DNA from: an uncultured Buttiauxella sp.
Lineage (GTDB): Bacteria > Pseudomonadota > Gammaproteobacteria > Enterobacterales > Enterobacteriaceae
DNA length: 64,000 bases
NCBI GenBank assembly: GCA_946480445.1
Contig: CAMLJN010000003.1
Coordinates: 62,001-126,000 of the forward strand
Direction of reading: 5' to 3'
Shown piece by piece: positions 8,850 to 20,986 of this stretch. A model generated the notes under the pieces. It searched no databases and was not told the origin of the DNA. It saw nothing but the letters and a program-made list of their open reading frames with translations. How positions within the stretch are numbered: the stretch's first letter is position 1; the number at the start of each line of letters is the position of its first letter. Made by a program: the position numbers and the translations under genes.

Positions 8850-9431
8850 TTACAGATTTTTTTGTTCGGCCAACGCCATCATCCGCGGATAAAACTGCCA
8901 GAACAGCACTTCAAGCTGCTCGTAATGGGCGTCCAGGTCTGCCCAGGAGTCTCGCAAAGCCTCGAGTTTTGGTCTACGCGAGGCCATGCCGTTGAGTACG
9001 TTGGCAATAAAAGCCATCTCTCCGTAACGCTCAAGCCAGCGCTCTTCCCAGAGATAGTTATTCAGATTGATAAAACGGGGCGGCGTGTCGGGCAGATGTG
9101 GCACAATGCTTGACCGTGCATGGGCGACAAAGTCCGTCAGCTCGCTCCCGGGATTGAGCTTTGACCAGTGGCGGGAAAGAAAATGGTCCCACATCACATC
9201 AAGGGTTATCGGGGACACGCGGCGTGTTTCCGGGCGAAACCACTGTTTTGCGGTGCTGACTTCGGCCAGCCCGTCGGTCAACACGTCCACGCGGCGGTGC
9301 ATATGGATACCCGCGACGATGTCGGGTGCGTAGCTTCCCTGTGGATTACCGCGAACAAAATCAGCCAGCAGATTGCCGAGCAGCGAACTTTGGGCAAGGC
9401 TTGCAAGATGCAAATGGGCAAGAAAATTCAT
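8850..9431 (-). CDS. acpH: Acyl carrier protein phosphodiesterase AcpH
   Basis: A 193-residue protein, the same length as E. coli AcpH (YajB). It removes the 4'-phosphopantetheine group from holo-acyl carrier protein in the cytoplasm. It is an HD-type metal hydrolase. The N-terminus [20 protein letters not shown] near residue 20 and a GIHMHRRVD stretch near residue 41 are family signatures. It is divergent from queA, as in E. coli. Confidence 0.93.
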   Translation of the reverse strand: MNFLAHLHLASLAQSSLLGNLLADFVRGNPQGSYAPDIVAGIHMHRRVDVLTDGLAEVSTAKQWFRPETRRVSPITLDVMWDHFLSRHWSKLNPGSELTDFVAHARSSIVPHLPDTPPRFINLNNYLWEERWLERYGEMAFIANVLNGMASRRPKLEALRDSWADLDAHYEQLEVLFWQFYPRMMALAEQKNL

Positions 9432-9535
9432 AGATTACTTTGTCCGTATTAAGCTTTATGGCGGCTTACTGGTTGCAGGGAAAGCCCCCTGGCACTAGAC
9501 TGTACCGCCACTTTTTAAGTCTGAGTTTTGAAGCC

Positions 9536-10606
9536 ATGCGTGTTGCCGATTTTTCCTTTGAACTGCCTGAATCCCTGATCGCTCATTATCCGCAGGCGCA
9601 GCGTAGCGCGTGCCGTTTGCTGTCTCTTGATGGGCCAACGGGCGAGTTAACGCATGGCACTTTCACCGATCTGCTCGATAAGCTCAACCCGGGCGATCTG
9701 CTGGTCTTTAATAATACCCGCGTTATCCCCGCCCGTCTGTTTGGCCGTAAAGCCAGCGGCGGCAAGATTGAGGTGCTGGTGGAGCGCATGCTGGATGATA
9801 AGCGCATTCTCGCACACATCCGCGCTTCTAAAGCGCCTAAGCCGGGCGCTGAGCTGCTGCTGGGCGATGATGAAAGCGTACACGCCACAATGGTTGCGCG
9901 CCATGATGCGCTCTTTGAAGTCGAGTTTACCGACGAGCGCAGCGTGCTGGATATTCTCAACAGCATTGGCCACATGCCGCTGCCGCCGTATATCGATCGC
10001 CCTGACGAAGACGCGGATCGCGAACTTTATCAGACAGTCTATAGCCAGAAGCCGGGCGCGGTAGCCGCTCCAACGGCGGGCCTGCATTTTGACGAGCCGT
10101 TGCTTGAAGCGCTGCGCAATAAAGGCATTGAGCAGGCGTTCGTGACGCTGCACGTAGGGGCAGGGACATTCCAGCCGGTGCGCGTGGACAGCATTGAAGA
10201 CCACATCATGCACTCCGAATACGCGGAAGTGCCGCAGGAGGTTGTCGATGCGGTGCTGGCCTGCAAAGCTCGCGGCAATCGCGTTATTGCCGTTGGCACC
10301 ACCAGCGTTCGCTCGCTGGAAAGCGCCGCTCAGGCCGCGCAAAATGCCCTGATTGAGCCGTTCTTTGGCGACACGCAAATCTTCATCTATCCGGGCTATC
10401 AGTACAAAGTGATCGATGCGCTGGTGACCAACTTCCACCTGCCGGAATCGACGCTTATCATGCTGGTTTCCGCTTTTGCCGGTTACAAACACACCATGCG
10501 TGCCTACCAGGCCGCTGTAAATTCCGAATATCGCTTTTTTAGTTACGGGGATGCGATGTACATAACGTACAATCCGCAGGCGATAAACGAGCGCCCTGGC
10601 GCTTAA
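9536..10606 (+). CDS. queA: S-adenosylmethionine:tRNA ribosyltransferase-isomerase QueA
   Basis: Transfers and isomerises the ribosyl moiety of S-adenosylmethionine onto preQ1 at tRNA position 34 to give epoxyqueuosine, the step after Tgt. The chosen start at 9536 ([11 protein letters not shown]) gives 356 residues, the length of E. coli QueA; the longer reading from 9440 adds unconserved residues overlapping the acpH promoter. Family stretches seen are [23 protein letters not shown] and [11 protein letters not shown]. It is followed by tgt, consistent with a joint pathway. Confidence 0.96.
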   Translation: MRVADFSFELPESLIAHYPQAQRSACRLLSLDGPTGELTHGTFTDLLDKLNPGDLLVFNNTRVIPARLFGRKASGGKIEVLVERMLDDKRILAHIRASKAPKPGAELLLGDDESVHATMVARHDALFEVEFTDERSVLDILNSIGHMPLPPYIDRPDEDADRELYQTVYSQKPGAVAAPTAGLHFDEPLLEALRNKGIEQAFVTLHVGAGTFQPVRVDSIEDHIMHSEYAEVPQEVVDAVLACKARGNRVIAVGTTSVRSLESAAQAAQNALIEPFFGDTQIFIYPGYQYKVIDALVTNFHLPESTLIMLVSAFAGYKHTMRAYQAAVNSEYRFFSYGDAMYITYNPQAINERPGA

Positions 10607-10620
10607 CGCAATGATTGCGC

Positions 10621-10648
10621 GCCGCCGGATAACCCGACGGCGTTTTTG
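10621..10648 (+). terminator. Hairpin between queA and tgt
   Basis: The arms GCCGCCGG and CCGACGGC pair with one mismatch around an ATAAC loop and are followed by GTTTTTG. It may partly uncouple queA from tgt. Confidence 0.5.
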
Positions 10649-10654
10649 TCTTAA

Positions 10655-11815
<1,161 letters not shown>

Positions 11816-11836
11816 TTTAATAATGAGGGAATTTTA

Positions 11837-12169
11837 ATGAGCTTTTTCATTTCTGATGCGGTAGCTGCAACAGGTGCTCCAGCGCAGGGTAGCCCGTACT
11901 CTTTGATCCTGATGCTGGTGGTCTTTGGCCTGATCTTCTATTTCATGATCCTGCGTCCGCAGCAAAAACGTACGAAAGAACATAAGAAATTGATGGACTC
12001 CATCGCCAAAGGTGATGAAGTGCTGACTACCGGTGGTCTGGTTGGTCGCGTAGTGAAAGTAGCTGATACCGGCTATATCTCAATCGCACTGAACGACACC
12101 ACTGAAGTGGTTATCAAACGTGATTTCGTAGCTGCCGTTCTGCCGAAAGGCACCATGAAGGCGCTGTAA
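11837..12169 (+). CDS. yajC: Sec translocon accessory protein YajC
   Basis: A 110-residue single-span inner-membrane protein. It has a short N-terminus, one hydrophobic segment (about residues 19-40, ending [12 protein letters not shown], the family signature) and a basic cytoplasmic domain. It forms a subcomplex with SecD and SecF next to SecYEG and also binds AcrB in E. coli. It lies 21 bp after tgt and 26 bp before secD. Confidence 0.96.
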   Translation: MSFFISDAVAATGAPAQGSPYSLILMLVVFGLIFYFMILRPQQKRTKEHKKLMDSIAKGDEVLTTGGLVGRVVKVADTGYISIALNDTTEVVIKRDFVAAVLPKGTMKAL

Positions 12170-12195
12170 TTTTCGTTTTCCCTAAGGGAACTACC

Positions 12196-14043
12196 GTGTT
12201 AAACCGCTATCCTTTGTGGAAGTACATCATGCTGGTCGTCGTGATTCTCGTCGGCCTGCTATACGCACTTCCCAACCTATATGGTGAGGATCCGGCAGTT
12301 CAGCTCACTGGCGCGCGCGGCGTCGCCGCCAGTGAGCAAACGCTGATCCAGGTCCAGAACACCTTAAAAGAAGAAAACATCACGCCTAAGTCTGTGGCGC
12401 TGGAAGAGGGTGCGATCCTTGCACGCTTTGACTCCACCGATACGCAGCTGCGCGCGCGTGAAGCTTTGATGAGCGTGCTGGGCGATAAATACGTCGTGGC
12501 ACTTAACCTTGCTCCGGCCACCCCTCGCTGGTTATCTGCTCTGTCCGCTGAGCCGATGAAGCTCGGCCTTGACCTGCGCGGCGGCGTTCACTTCCTGATG
12601 GAAGTCGACATGGACACCGCGCTTGGCAAACTCCAGGAACAAACCATTGAAGGCCTGCGCAGCGACCTGCGTGAAAAAGGCATTGCCTACACCAACGTGC
12701 GTAAAGCTGATAACTATGGTGTCGACGTTGTCTTTCGTGACAGCGCTGCTCGCGATGCGGCTTCCTCTTACTTAGCGCCACGCCACCGCGATCTGGTTCT
12801 TTCTAACCAGGGCAGCAACGTGCTGCGTGCGGTGATGTCAGATGCTCGCCTCAGTGAAGCGCGCGAATATGCGGTGCAGCAGAACATCAATATTCTGCGT
12901 AACCGTGTGAACCAGCTGGGCGTTGCCGAACCGCTGGTACAGCGTCAGGGTGCCGATCGTATCGTGGTTGAACTGCCTGGTATTCAGGACACCGCGCGTG
13001 CGAAAGAAATTCTCGGGGCTACCGCGACGCTGGAATTCCGCCTGGTGAACACCAACGTTGACCAGTCCGCTGCGGCTTCCGGTCGCGTGCCGGGTGATTC
13101 TGAAGTGAAGCAAACCCGTGAAGGCCAGCCGATTGTCATCTACAAACGCGTGATCCTGACCGGCGACCATATCACCGACTCCACTTCCAGCACCGATGAG
13201 TACAACCAGCCGCAGGTTAATATTTCCCTGGACGGCGCGGGCGGTAACATCATGTCTAACTTCACCAAGGACAACATCGGTAAACCGATGGCGACCCTGT
13301 TCGTGGAGTATAAAGACAGCGGGAAGAAAGATGCTAACGGTCGCTCGGTGCTGGTGAAGCAGGAAGAAGTGATCAACGTGGCGAACATTCAGTCGCGTCT
13401 GGGTAACAGCTTCCGTATCACCGGGATCAACAATCCGAACGAAGCCCGCCAGCTCTCATTACTGCTGCGTGCCGGTGCGCTGATTGCACCCATTCAGATT
13501 GTAGAAGAGCGCACTATCGGCCCAACCCTTGGGATGGAAAACATCAAGCAGGGTCTGGAAGCCTGTCTGGCCGGTCTGGCGGTGTCCATTATCTTCATGC
13601 TCTTCTTCTATAAGAAGTTTGGCTTGATTGCGACCTCCGCACTGCTGGTTAACCTGGTGCTGATTGTCGGGGTGATGTCACTGCTGCCAGGGGCGACCCT
13701 GACCATGCCGGGGATTGCGGGGATCGTGCTAACCCTTGCCGTGGCAGTCGATGCTAACGTACTGATTAACGAACGTATTAAGGAAGAGCTTAGTAACGGA
13801 CGTTCGGTGCAGCAGGCTATCCACGAAGGCTACCAGGGCGCATTCAGCTCCATCTTCGATGCCAACATCACGACGCTTATCAAGGTCATCATCCTGTATG
13901 CCGTTGGCACCGGGGCTATTAAAGGCTTTGCGATCACGACCGGTATTGGTGTGGCGACGTCCATGTTTACCGCTATCGTCGGTACCCGTGCCATCGTAAA
14001 CCTGGTGTACGGCGGCAAACGCATCACCAAGCTGTCTATCTGA
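12196..14043 (+). CDS. secD: Protein translocase subunit SecD
   Basis: Inner-membrane RND-type subunit of 615 residues that uses the proton motive force to pull exported proteins out of SecYEG on the periplasmic side. It starts with GTG at 12196 after an AAGGGAA site. There is one N-terminal membrane span, a large periplasmic region including [15 protein letters not shown] (about residue 125), then five spans at the C-terminus with the conserved [15 protein letters not shown]. It is co-transcribed with yajC and secF (10 bp gap). Confidence 0.97.
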   Translation: MLNRYPLWKYIMLVVVILVGLLYALPNLYGEDPAVQLTGARGVAASEQTLIQVQNTLKEENITPKSVALEEGAILARFDSTDTQLRAREALMSVLGDKYVVALNLAPATPRWLSALSAEPMKLGLDLRGGVHFLMEVDMDTALGKLQEQTIEGLRSDLREKGIAYTNVRKADNYGVDVVFRDSAARDAASSYLAPRHRDLVLSNQGSNVLRAVMSDARLSEAREYAVQQNINILRNRVNQLGVAEPLVQRQGADRIVVELPGIQDTARAKEILGATATLEFRLVNTNVDQSAAASGRVPGDSEVKQTREGQPIVIYKRVILTGDHITDSTSSTDEYNQPQVNISLDGAGGNIMSNFTKDNIGKPMATLFVEYKDSGKKDANGRSVLVKQEEVINVANIQSRLGNSFRITGINNPNEARQLSLLLRAGALIAPIQIVEERTIGPTLGMENIKQGLEACLAGLAVSIIFMLFFYKKFGLIATSALLVNLVLIVGVMSLLPGATLTMPGIAGIVLTLAVAVDANVLINERIKEELSNGRSVQQAIHEGYQGAFSSIFDANITTLIKVIILYAVGTGAIKGFAITTGIGVATSMFTAIVGTRAIVNLVYGGKRITKLSI

Positions 14044-14053
14044 GGAGTGCGTT

Positions 14054-15025
14054 GTGGCACAGGAATATACTGTTGAACAATTAAACCACGGCCGTAGAGT
14101 CTATGACTTTATGCGCTGGGATTACTGGGCGTTCGGTATCTCCGGCCTGCTGTTGATCCTTTCCATCATCATTATCGGGGTGAAAGGCTTCAACTGGGGT
14201 CTGGACTTTACCGGCGGTACGGTCATCGAAATTTCGCTGGAAAAACCGGCTGATTTGGATCAGATGCGTGAAGCCCTGGAAAAGGCGGGCTTTGCTGAGC
14301 CGCTGGTGCAGAACTTCGGCAGCAGCCGTGACATTATGGTGCGTATGCCGCCTGCACAGGGTGAAACCGGCGGGCAGACGCTGGGCAGCAAAGTTGTCAG
14401 CGTCATCAACGAGGCGACAAGCCAGCATGCTGCGGTAAAACGCATTGAGTTCGTCGGGCCAAGCGTCGGTGCCGATCTGGCGCAGAACGGGGCGATGGCG
14501 CTGCTGGTCGCGCTGATTTCCATCCTGGTGTACGTCGGGTTCCGCTTTGAGTGGCGTCTGGCAGCCGGTGTGGTTATCGCTCTGGCGCACGACGTGGTGA
14601 TCACCATGGGCGTGTTGTCGCTGTTCCACATTGAGGTCGACTTAACCATTGTCGCTTCCCTGATGTCGGTTATCGGCTACTCGCTCAACGATAGCATCGT
14701 GGTGTCGGACCGTATCCGTGAGAACTTCCGCAAGATTCGTCGCGGTACGCCTTACGAGATCTTTAACGTGTCCCTGACCCAGACGCTGCACAGGACCTTG
14801 ATCACCTCCGGTACCACCTTAGTGGTGATCCTGATGCTGTATCTGTTCGGTGGCGCAATGCTCAAAGGCTTCTCGCTGACCATGCTTATCGGTGTTTCCA
14901 TTGGTACAGCTTCTTCTATCTACGTAGCGTCCGCACTGGCGCTGAAGCTTGGCATGAAGCGCGAGCACATGCTGCAGCAGAAAGTAGAGAAAGAGGGCGC
15001 GGACCAGCCGTCCATTCTGCCTTGA
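14054..15025 (+). CDS. secF: Protein translocase subunit SecF
   Basis: Partner of SecD, 323 residues with six membrane spans. It starts with GTG at 14054 after [18 protein letters not shown] near residue 45 is the D1-type motif, and [20 protein letters not shown] near residue 215 is the counterpart of the SecD proton-path sequence. It is the last gene of the run and is followed by a strong terminator. Confidence 0.97.
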   Translation: MAQEYTVEQLNHGRRVYDFMRWDYWAFGISGLLLILSIIIIGVKGFNWGLDFTGGTVIEISLEKPADLDQMREALEKAGFAEPLVQNFGSSRDIMVRMPPAQGETGGQTLGSKVVSVINEATSQHAAVKRIEFVGPSVGADLAQNGAMALLVALISILVYVGFRFEWRLAAGVVIALAHDVVITMGVLSLFHIEVDLTIVASLMSVIGYSLNDSIVVSDRIRENFRKIRRGTPYEIFNVSLTQTLHRTLITSGTTLVVILMLYLFGGAMLKGFSLTMLIGVSIGTASSIYVASALALKLGMKREHMLQQKVEKEGADQPSILP

Positions 15026-15050
15026 TCGTCTGACGTTCTTGCCGAATGTT

Positions 15051-15082
15051 AAAACCGCAGCCTCCGGGCTGCGGTTTTTTTT
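15051..15082 (+). terminator. Intrinsic terminator of the yajC-secD-secF operon
   Basis: The arms AAAACCGCAGCC and GGCTGCGGTTTT with a TCCG loop run on into more T residues. Confidence 0.9.
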
Positions 15083-15096
15083 CGGTCGGGGAAAGT

Positions 15097-15120
15097 CTCC
15101 TGACAGTATGCTGTCAGGAG
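15097..15120. promoter_or_regulatory. Perfect 10-bp inverted repeat upstream of VOC gene
   Basis: The arms CTCCTGACAG and CTGTCAGGAG are separated by TATG. A diverged relative with TATG near its centre occurs at 15558-15580 in front of the WYL regulator gene. I infer an operator, possibly for that regulator. There is no T-run, so it is unlikely to be a terminator. Confidence 0.5.
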
Positions 15121-15144
15121 GAGGGGAATACACTTTTTTGCACA

Positions 15145-15154
15145 CCCCCCCCCC
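15145..15154 (+). repeat. Run of ten C residues in front of the VOC start codon
   Basis: A homopolymer of ten C lies immediately before the TGGAGA ribosome site and 13 bp before the ATG at 15168. Its length could vary by slippage. Confidence 0.8.
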
Positions 15155-15167
15155 TGGAGAACACAAC

Positions 15168-15533
15168 ATGAATAGCATCATCAACTGGTTTGAAATCCCC
15201 GCCCACGATTTGGATCGTGCCGTAGCTTTTTACGAGCACGCACTTGAACTCTCTTTCTACCGCGAGACCGTTTCTGGCATTGAGATGGCCCTCTTCCCCC
15301 ATGAGAAACCTGCCACCGGCGGAGCTTTAGTCAAGGCTGATATGTTTACCCCTTCTGATAAAGGCGCGGTGGTTTATCTCTACACGCCGGATTTAAACGC
15401 TGCGCTTGAAAGGGTTGTAAAAGCCGGTGGAAAAACCGTATTTGGTCCGGAGGTGCTGCCCGATGACATTGGCAGTATTGCTTTGATTATCGACAGCGAA
15501 GGGAACCGCGTAGGCCTGCACCAGCCCGCCTGA
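15168..15533 (+). CDS. VOC-superfamily (glyoxalase-like) protein
   Basis: A 121-residue protein with the paired beta-alpha-beta-beta-beta modules of the vicinal oxygen chelate superfamily. It opens NWFEIPAHDLDRAVAFYEH and ends DSEGNRVGLHQ, where the glutamate and histidine type metal ligands usually lie. Members include glyoxalases, dioxygenases and antibiotic-binding proteins; the substrate here is unknown. I chose the start at 15168 because it has a GGAGA site and the conserved N-terminus; the longer frame runs back through the secF terminator. It is followed by a WYL regulator in the same direction, which may respond to the same compound. Confidence 0.85.
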   Translation: MNSIINWFEIPAHDLDRAVAFYEHALELSFYRETVSGIEMALFPHEKPATGGALVKADMFTPSDKGAVVYLYTPDLNAALERVVKAGGKTVFGPEVLPDDIGSIALIIDSEGNRVGLHQPA

Positions 15534-15557
15534 GTCAGCATTGGTTTGACGAAATGC

Positions 15558-15580
15558 GCCTGCCGGTTATGCTGGCAGGC
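15558..15580. promoter_or_regulatory. Inverted repeat upstream of WYL regulator
   Basis: The arms GCCTGCC and GGCAGGC are separated by nine bases that include TTATG. The centre resembles the perfect repeat at 15097-15120. It may be an autoregulatory operator. Confidence 0.35.
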
Positions 15581-15605
15581 ATCACTTCTGAGAGTATGAG
15601 TCTCT

Positions 15606-16325
15606 ATGAGCCGAAGAGCGGATCGCCTATTCCAGATTGTACAAATCCTGCGCAGCCGCCGGGTATCGACGGCCGCCCTGCTGGCCGAACGTCTTGAGGT
15701 TTCGGAGCGCACGATCTACCGGGATATTCGCGATCTCTCCCTTTCCGGCGTGCCCATTGAGGGGGAGGCGGGCTGCGGCTACCGTCTGCTTCCGGGCTAT
15801 GATTTGCCTCCGCTCATGTTCACGCCCGGTGAGGTTGAAGCCGTCATTGCGGCAATTCGCTTAGTGAAAACCTGGAGCGGGGAATCGCTGGCCCAGGCGG
15901 CAGGTACCGCGCAGGAGAAGCTGTTGGGGATCCTGACGTCGCAGCGAAGAAGAGTAGCGGAGCAGTGCCGTATTCTCTCCCCGGATTTCAATAAGTACCC
16001 GCAGGTGAAAACCTGGTTTGATGTTTTCCATGCCGCCATTGGCAAGCTGGAAGTCATTCATGTGAGCTATAAGGATGAAAAAGGCCGACTTTCACACAGA
16101 GAGCTGCATCCTCTGGGACTGACTTTCTGGGGAGAGGTTTGGCTGCTGGTGGCCTGGTGCACCGTACGTGAGGATTACCGCAGTTTTCGCTTAGATCGCT
16201 GTTTGTCCGTAACGGCAACGGGGAAACATTTTACTGAGCGTGCAGACCGTTCGCTGGCGCATTTCATCAGCCTGCAACAACAATCTGGTTGTCTGCCGGA
16301 CATAAAAAAGCCGATCGGCGAGTAA
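15606..16325 (+). CDS. YafY-family HTH/WYL transcriptional regulator
   Basis: A 239-residue regulator. Residues 1-60 form a winged helix of the HTH-11 type (RRVSTAALLAERLEVSERTIYRD), and the C-terminal half (about 135-225) is a WYL ligand-binding domain with FWGEVWLLVAWC. Such proteins usually control an adjacent gene, here the VOC gene. The stop codon lies inside the shared terminator with tsx. E. coli K-12 does not have this gene here. Confidence 0.85.
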   Translation: MSRRADRLFQIVQILRSRRVSTAALLAERLEVSERTIYRDIRDLSLSGVPIEGEAGCGYRLLPGYDLPPLMFTPGEVEAVIAAIRLVKTWSGESLAQAAGTAQEKLLGILTSQRRRVAEQCRILSPDFNKYPQVKTWFDVFHAAIGKLEVIHVSYKDEKGRLSHRELHPLGLTFWGEVWLLVAWCTVREDYRSFRLDRCLSVTATGKHFTERADRSLAHFISLQQQSGCLPDIKKPIGE

Positions 16326-16340
16326 CCGATCGGCTTTTCT
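16303..16340. terminator. Bidirectional terminator between WYL regulator and tsx
   Basis: The arms AAAAGCCGATCGG and CCGATCGGCTTTT surround CGAGTAA. It serves the convergent tsx gene and includes the end of the regulator gene. Confidence 0.85.
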
Positions 16341-16359
16341 TCATCAGTTCAGCAGGCTA

Positions 16360-17244
16360 TCAGAAGTTATAACCGACAACCAGGTAGCCACCCCAGCCGG
16401 TGGAACGTACATTAAAGTCGCCGTTACCGAAGTTCAGGCTGGCGTCGTCGTTCCACTGGCCGCCGTTGTGCCAGTAACGAGCAACAACGGAGTAATGCCA
16501 GTGATCGTAGTTCAGCGCAAGGATATGGCTGGATGCGATAGAGTTATTGCTACGCGCTTTACGGCCATTCAGATCGCGGAAGTCGTCATTGCCCAGGTCT
16601 GAACCCCAGTCAAAGTTGGTAAAGCCAATGTAGCTCAGGTTGCCGCCCCACAGATCGGTGATCGGCACGAAGTATTTCACTTTGAAACGGTAGCCGTCCC
16701 ACTCGTTTTCGTTTGCCGCGCCATAGTTCTGCCACTGGTATTTTGCATACACGTTCATGGACAGGCTCATTGGCAGACCCGTGTCGATATCGGTCCCCAG
16801 ACCCATATACCAGGTGCTCTGACGACCGGACTTGTTGCGGCCCATATCGTAGATGTAGTTGTTAGCAACGTACCATTCTTTGAACGGGCCGAAGCTCAGG
16901 TCCGCACCGGTCAGCTTATCAATTGAGAAACGCGGTTCGATTTCCATAAACAGTGGAGAACCATGGTTCCAGATACCTTTTGCATCTGTGTTACCGCCGA
17001 AGAAGACCGGGGCATCCATGTAGCCGTAAAAATCAAACCAGTCTTTCTTCGCGAAAGCTTCATATTCCAGATAGGTATCGTTGCGGATCTGCGGCCCGAA
17101 GCGGGTGTGGTAGCTGCCCACAACGTTTACGCTCTGATGCCACCAGTCGGAAAGGTATTCGCTGCTTTTTGCGTCGTCCGCCTGGGCGGTGAAAGAGCCT
17201 GAAAGCGCCAGGAGTGTACCGGCCGCCAAAATAATTTTTTTCAT
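16360..17244 (-). CDS. tsx: Nucleoside-specific outer-membrane channel Tsx
   Basis: A 294-residue outer-membrane beta-barrel that admits nucleosides and deoxynucleosides and is a phage (T6) and colicin K receptor in E. coli. It has a clear signal peptide, [22 protein letters not shown], with cleavage near residue 22, many alternating aromatic strands and a C-terminal aromatic residue in VVGYNF. Its upstream region holds a good CRP site, consistent with CRP/CytR/DeoR control of tsx in E. coli. Confidence 0.96.
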   Translation of the reverse strand: MKKIILAAGTLLALSGSFTAQADDAKSSEYLSDWWHQSVNVVGSYHTRFGPQIRNDTYLEYEAFAKKDWFDFYGYMDAPVFFGGNTDAKGIWNHGSPLFMEIEPRFSIDKLTGADLSFGPFKEWYVANNYIYDMGRNKSGRQSTWYMGLGTDIDTGLPMSLSMNVYAKYQWQNYGAANENEWDGYRFKVKYFVPITDLWGGNLSYIGFTNFDWGSDLGNDDFRDLNGRKARSNNSIASSHILALNYDHWHYSVVARYWHNGGQWNDDASLNFGNGDFNVRSTGWGGYLVVGYNF

Positions 17245-17665
17245 ATTTTATGCCACTGTTTTACATGATTCCCGAGAGGGAAGGAGGTGAGTGCTCACCC
17301 TGGGCCAGCAACCATTAAAATGGTTTCTAATTGGCGTGCCTATTATAGAAATCCCTGCTCACAAAAATATGTTTCATTTCACATTCTCAACATGTACGTA
17401 AGCGATTGCGTTCACGATTACACACATTAAAAAACGGCGCGATTGTACCTGTATCGTCAAATTAAGCAAACGAGCGGCAGATTGTTACAAATAAATGTGA
17501 AGAAGATCACTATATAGCAGCAAGGCAGGGGCTTGCGGGGTCAAGGTAAACAGCAGGGGAGGTTGTAACAAAATCATTTCAGCGCGCGCACGGGGTGTTC
17601 CCCCTACCCCTTAGGGCGGGGGGCAGACCACACGCTGTGCTGAACGAGTGCCCTGGATTAGAAGC
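17245..17665 (-). promoter_or_regulatory. tsx upstream region with CRP site
   Basis: No gene is seen in this 421-bp gap. At 17496-17511 the sequence TGTGA-AGAAGA-TCACT is a good CRP site (the family consensus is TGTGA-N6-TCACA). A weaker TTTCACA half lies near 17381. CytR and DeoR sites known from E. coli tsx probably lie here but I cannot place them securely. The last 100 bp, after GGGTGTTCCCCC, hold nothing I recognise. Confidence 0.55.
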
Positions 17666-18217
17666 TTACTGCGAGGGAGGGGTAATACCTGGCTGAATAT
17701 CATGAATCCGCACAAAGCCTAACTGCTGTGGCGTAATGCCTGACAGACGCAGCGGAATGCTCACTTCGCTCGGCACAAGAATACTTGCCGGGGCATCAAC
17801 CTGCTGCGTCTGGACGTTAACTTCCCGGTAGCTGTCCGTCGTACCCTGAATCTGGCCCCACTCAACTTTGCCGCTGAAGGCCGGGAGCGGTTCGCTGGAT
17901 TCACCTTTAATCGTCAGCGTCGCTCGCGTGCCGTTTGCTTCTGCCGAGACCTGGCTCAGGGACATTTGCAGGTTGCCTATCTGGCTGTTGAGGCGAGCAG
18001 GCGTATTCGAACCTGGCAGCAGATACACCCCAGCGGTGGATTTGGCATTGAGCGCGTTTTGCTGGGTCAGCTTGACCGTTTGATTGCTAAGCTTCATCAT
18101 CTCTTGGTTGAGTGAACCCACCTCATGACGCATTTCGCGCACCTGGGTTTGCTGCGCGCAGGCGGTGAGGCTCAGTAAACTGCCTGCCAGGATAATTCTT
18201 AGGTAAGTCTTTGACAT
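17666..18217 (-). CDS. yajI: Lipoprotein YajI (DUF3251)
   Basis: A 183-residue lipoprotein with lipobox LTAC (cysteine near residue 20), a predicted coiled segment at about 27-57 (LNQEMMKLSNQTVKLTQQ) and a beta-rich C-terminal domain. It aligns with E. coli YajI and occupies the same place between tsx and nrdR. Function unknown. Confidence 0.88.
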   Translation of the reverse strand: MSKTYLRIILAGSLLSLTACAQQTQVREMRHEVGSLNQEMMKLSNQTVKLTQQNALNAKSTAGVYLLPGSNTPARLNSQIGNLQMSLSQVSAEANGTRATLTIKGESSEPLPAFSGKVEWGQIQGTTDSYREVNVQTQQVDAPASILVPSEVSIPLRLSGITPQQLGFVRIHDIQPGITPPSQ

Positions 18218-18303
18218 CGCTTATCATTCCTTATTCATCGATCCTGCGTTAAGCGTAGTGCTTTGCGCTGAAAAAGTCATATTTCCTGCCCGTGACGGCG
18301 TGA

Positions 18304-18815
<512 letters not shown>

Positions 18816-18816
<1 letters not shown>

Positions 18817-19931
18817 TGCCGATGTCGCTTGACGAAAAATTTATGGCTCGCGCGCTCCAGCTGGCAAAGCTTGGGCGTTTCACCACGCATCCCAACCCTA
18901 ACGTAGGCTGTGTGATTGCCAAAGACGGCGAAATCGTCGGCGAAGGCTTCCACTTTCGTGCAGGCGAGCCTCACGCGGAGGTCCATGCGCTGCGCATGGC
19001 GGGGGAGAAAGCTCGTGGCGCAACAGCCTATGTCACGCTTGAGCCGTGCAGCCACCATGGCCGCACGCCGCCTTGCTGTGAGGCTCTGATTACTGCCGGT
19101 GTCACGCGTGTCGTCGCTGCTATGCAGGATCCTAATCCGCAGGTCGCCGGGCGAGGTTTATATGCCCTGCAACAGGCCGGGATTGAAGTCAGCCACGGGC
19201 TGATGATGAATGAGGCCGAAGCGCTCAACCCAGGCTTCCTCAAGCGTATGCGCACCGGTTTCCCCTTTATCCAGCTTAAGCTTGGCGCATCGCTGGACGG
19301 CCGCACCGCGATGGCCAGCGGCGAAAGCCAGTGGATCACCTCGCCGGAGTCGCGGCGCGATGTGCAGCGCCTGCGCGCGCAAAGTGCCGCTATTCTTAGC
19401 AGTAGCGCAACGGTGCTGGCAGACAATCCGTCGCTGACCGTGCGCTGGCAAGAGCTGGGCCAGGCAACCCGGGACAGTTATGCCGAAGAACATTTACGCC
19501 AGCCGACACGCATTATTATCGACAGCCAGAACCGCGTCACGCCGCAGCATAAAATTGTCGCCCAGCCGGGGGCAACCTGGCTTGCCCGCTGTGCAGCCGA
19601 CGAGCAGAGCTGGCCGGAAGGCGTGGAGCAGTTCATTGTCCCCCAGCACAACGGGCACCTGGATCTGGTGGTGATGATGATGCTGCTGGGCAAACGCCAG
19701 GTGAACTCCGTGTGGGTAGAGGCGGGCGCCACGCTTGGCGGTGCGCTGCTGCAGGCAGGCCTGGTCGATGAACTGATTCTGTATGTCGCGCCGAAGCTGC
19801 TGGGCAATGAAGCGCGTGGCCTGTGCCAGCTGCCTGGTCTTGACAAATTAGCCGATGCGCCTGAGTTTGCTTTCAGCAAAGTGCGCCAGGTTGGCCCGGA
19901 TTTGTGCCTGCATTTGACGCCGCGTTATTAG
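18816..19931 (+). CDS. ribD: Bifunctional pyrimidine deaminase/reductase RibD
   Basis: Catalyses the second and third steps of riboflavin synthesis. The N-terminal deaminase domain (residues about 1-145) has the zinc motif HAEVHAL and the later PCSHHGRTPPCC. The C-terminal reductase domain starts near residue 148 (PFIQLKLGASLDGRTA). It has 371 residues from the ATG at 18816, placed five bases after AGGA; a second ATG at 18822 would give 369 and is an equally possible start. Confidence 0.96.
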
Positions 19932-20016
19932 GACCGTCAAAACGTAAGCAGTCACGAAAAGATTATGATAAAATCCGCCCCCCTGCGGGGCTAAACAGAA
20001 CCCGTAAAGGAAGAAT

Positions 20017-20487
20017 ATGAACATTATTGAAGCCGCCGTTGCTACTCCAGACGCTCGCGTCGCCATCACCATCGCGCGTTTTAACAACTTCATCAATGAC
20101 AGCCTGCTGGAAGGTGCGATCGACGCCCTGAAACGCATAGGTCAGGTTAAAGATGAAAACATCACCGTTGTTTGGGTGCCGGGTGCTTACGAGCTGCCGC
20201 TGGCCGCAGACGCCCTGGCGAAAACCGGTCGTTACGACGCGGTGATCGCGCTGGGTACGGTTATTCGTGGTGGCACAGCTCACTTTGAATATGTTGCCGG
20301 CGGGGCCAGTAACGGTCTGGCAAGCGTGGCTCAGGAAACGGGCATCCCCGTTGCCTTTGGCGTGCTGACGACCGAAAGTATTGAACAAGCCATCGAACGC
20401 GCTGGCACAAAAGCCGGTAACAAAGGTGCAGAAGCTGCACTGACCGCGCTTGAAATGATTAATGTATTGAAAGCCATCAAGGCCTGA
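20017..20487 (+). CDS. ribE: 6,7-dimethyl-8-ribityllumazine synthase
   Basis: A 156-residue lumazine synthase (RibE in E. coli K-12, RibH in others), the penultimate step of riboflavin synthesis. It forms a 60-subunit capsid in E. coli. Recognisable stretches are [26 protein letters not shown] and [14 protein letters not shown]. It is preceded by AAAGGAAG and lies between ribD and nusB. Confidence 0.97.
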   Translation: MNIIEAAVATPDARVAITIARFNNFINDSLLEGAIDALKRIGQVKDENITVVWVPGAYELPLAADALAKTGRYDAVIALGTVIRGGTAHFEYVAGGASNGLASVAQETGIPVAFGVLTTESIEQAIERAGTKAGNKGAEAALTALEMINVLKAIKA

Positions 20488-20507
20488 TTTTTTGTAAGGG
20501 GAAATCT

Positions 20508-20927
20508 GTGAAACCTGCTGCTCGTCGCCGTGCCCGTGAGTGTGCCGTTCAGGCGCTTTACTCCTGGCAGTTATCTCGCAACGACATCGCCGATGTCGAA
20601 TACCAGTTCCTGGCGGAACAGGACGTCAAAGACGTTGACGTTAACTACTTCCGCGAACTGCTGAGCGGGGTGGCTACTAACAGCGCGTATCTGGATGGGC
20701 TGATGAAGCCTTACCTGTCACGTCAGCTCGAAGAGCTGGGTCAGGTAGAAAAAGCGGTTCTGCGTATCGCACTGTTTGAACTGTCAAAACGTGATGACGT
20801 GCCGTACAAAGTGGCGATTAACGAAGCCATCGATCTGGCGAAAACCTTCGGTGCTGAAGACAGCCACAAGTTCGTTAACGGTGTGCTCGATAAAGCCGCT
20901 CCGCAAATCCGTCCTCACAGAAAATAA
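20508..20927 (+). CDS. nusB: Transcription antitermination factor NusB
   Basis: A 139-residue all-helical protein that binds BoxA RNA with NusE (S10) for rRNA antitermination and phage lambda N action. It starts with GTG at 20508 after AAGGGGAAA. The family motif [14 protein letters not shown] is at residues 8-21 and [18 protein letters not shown] lies near residue 100. It is 20 bp downstream of ribE. Confidence 0.97.
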   Translation: MKPAARRRARECAVQALYSWQLSRNDIADVEYQFLAEQDVKDVDVNYFRELLSGVATNSAYLDGLMKPYLSRQLEELGQVEKAVLRIALFELSKRDDVPYKVAINEAIDLAKTFGAEDSHKFVNGVLDKAAPQIRPHRK

Positions 20928-20986
20928 TCTCCATCTGGCCGGTTTATCCGGCCACCTTCTATCTCTTCAATGCAGAGGCATAACGC

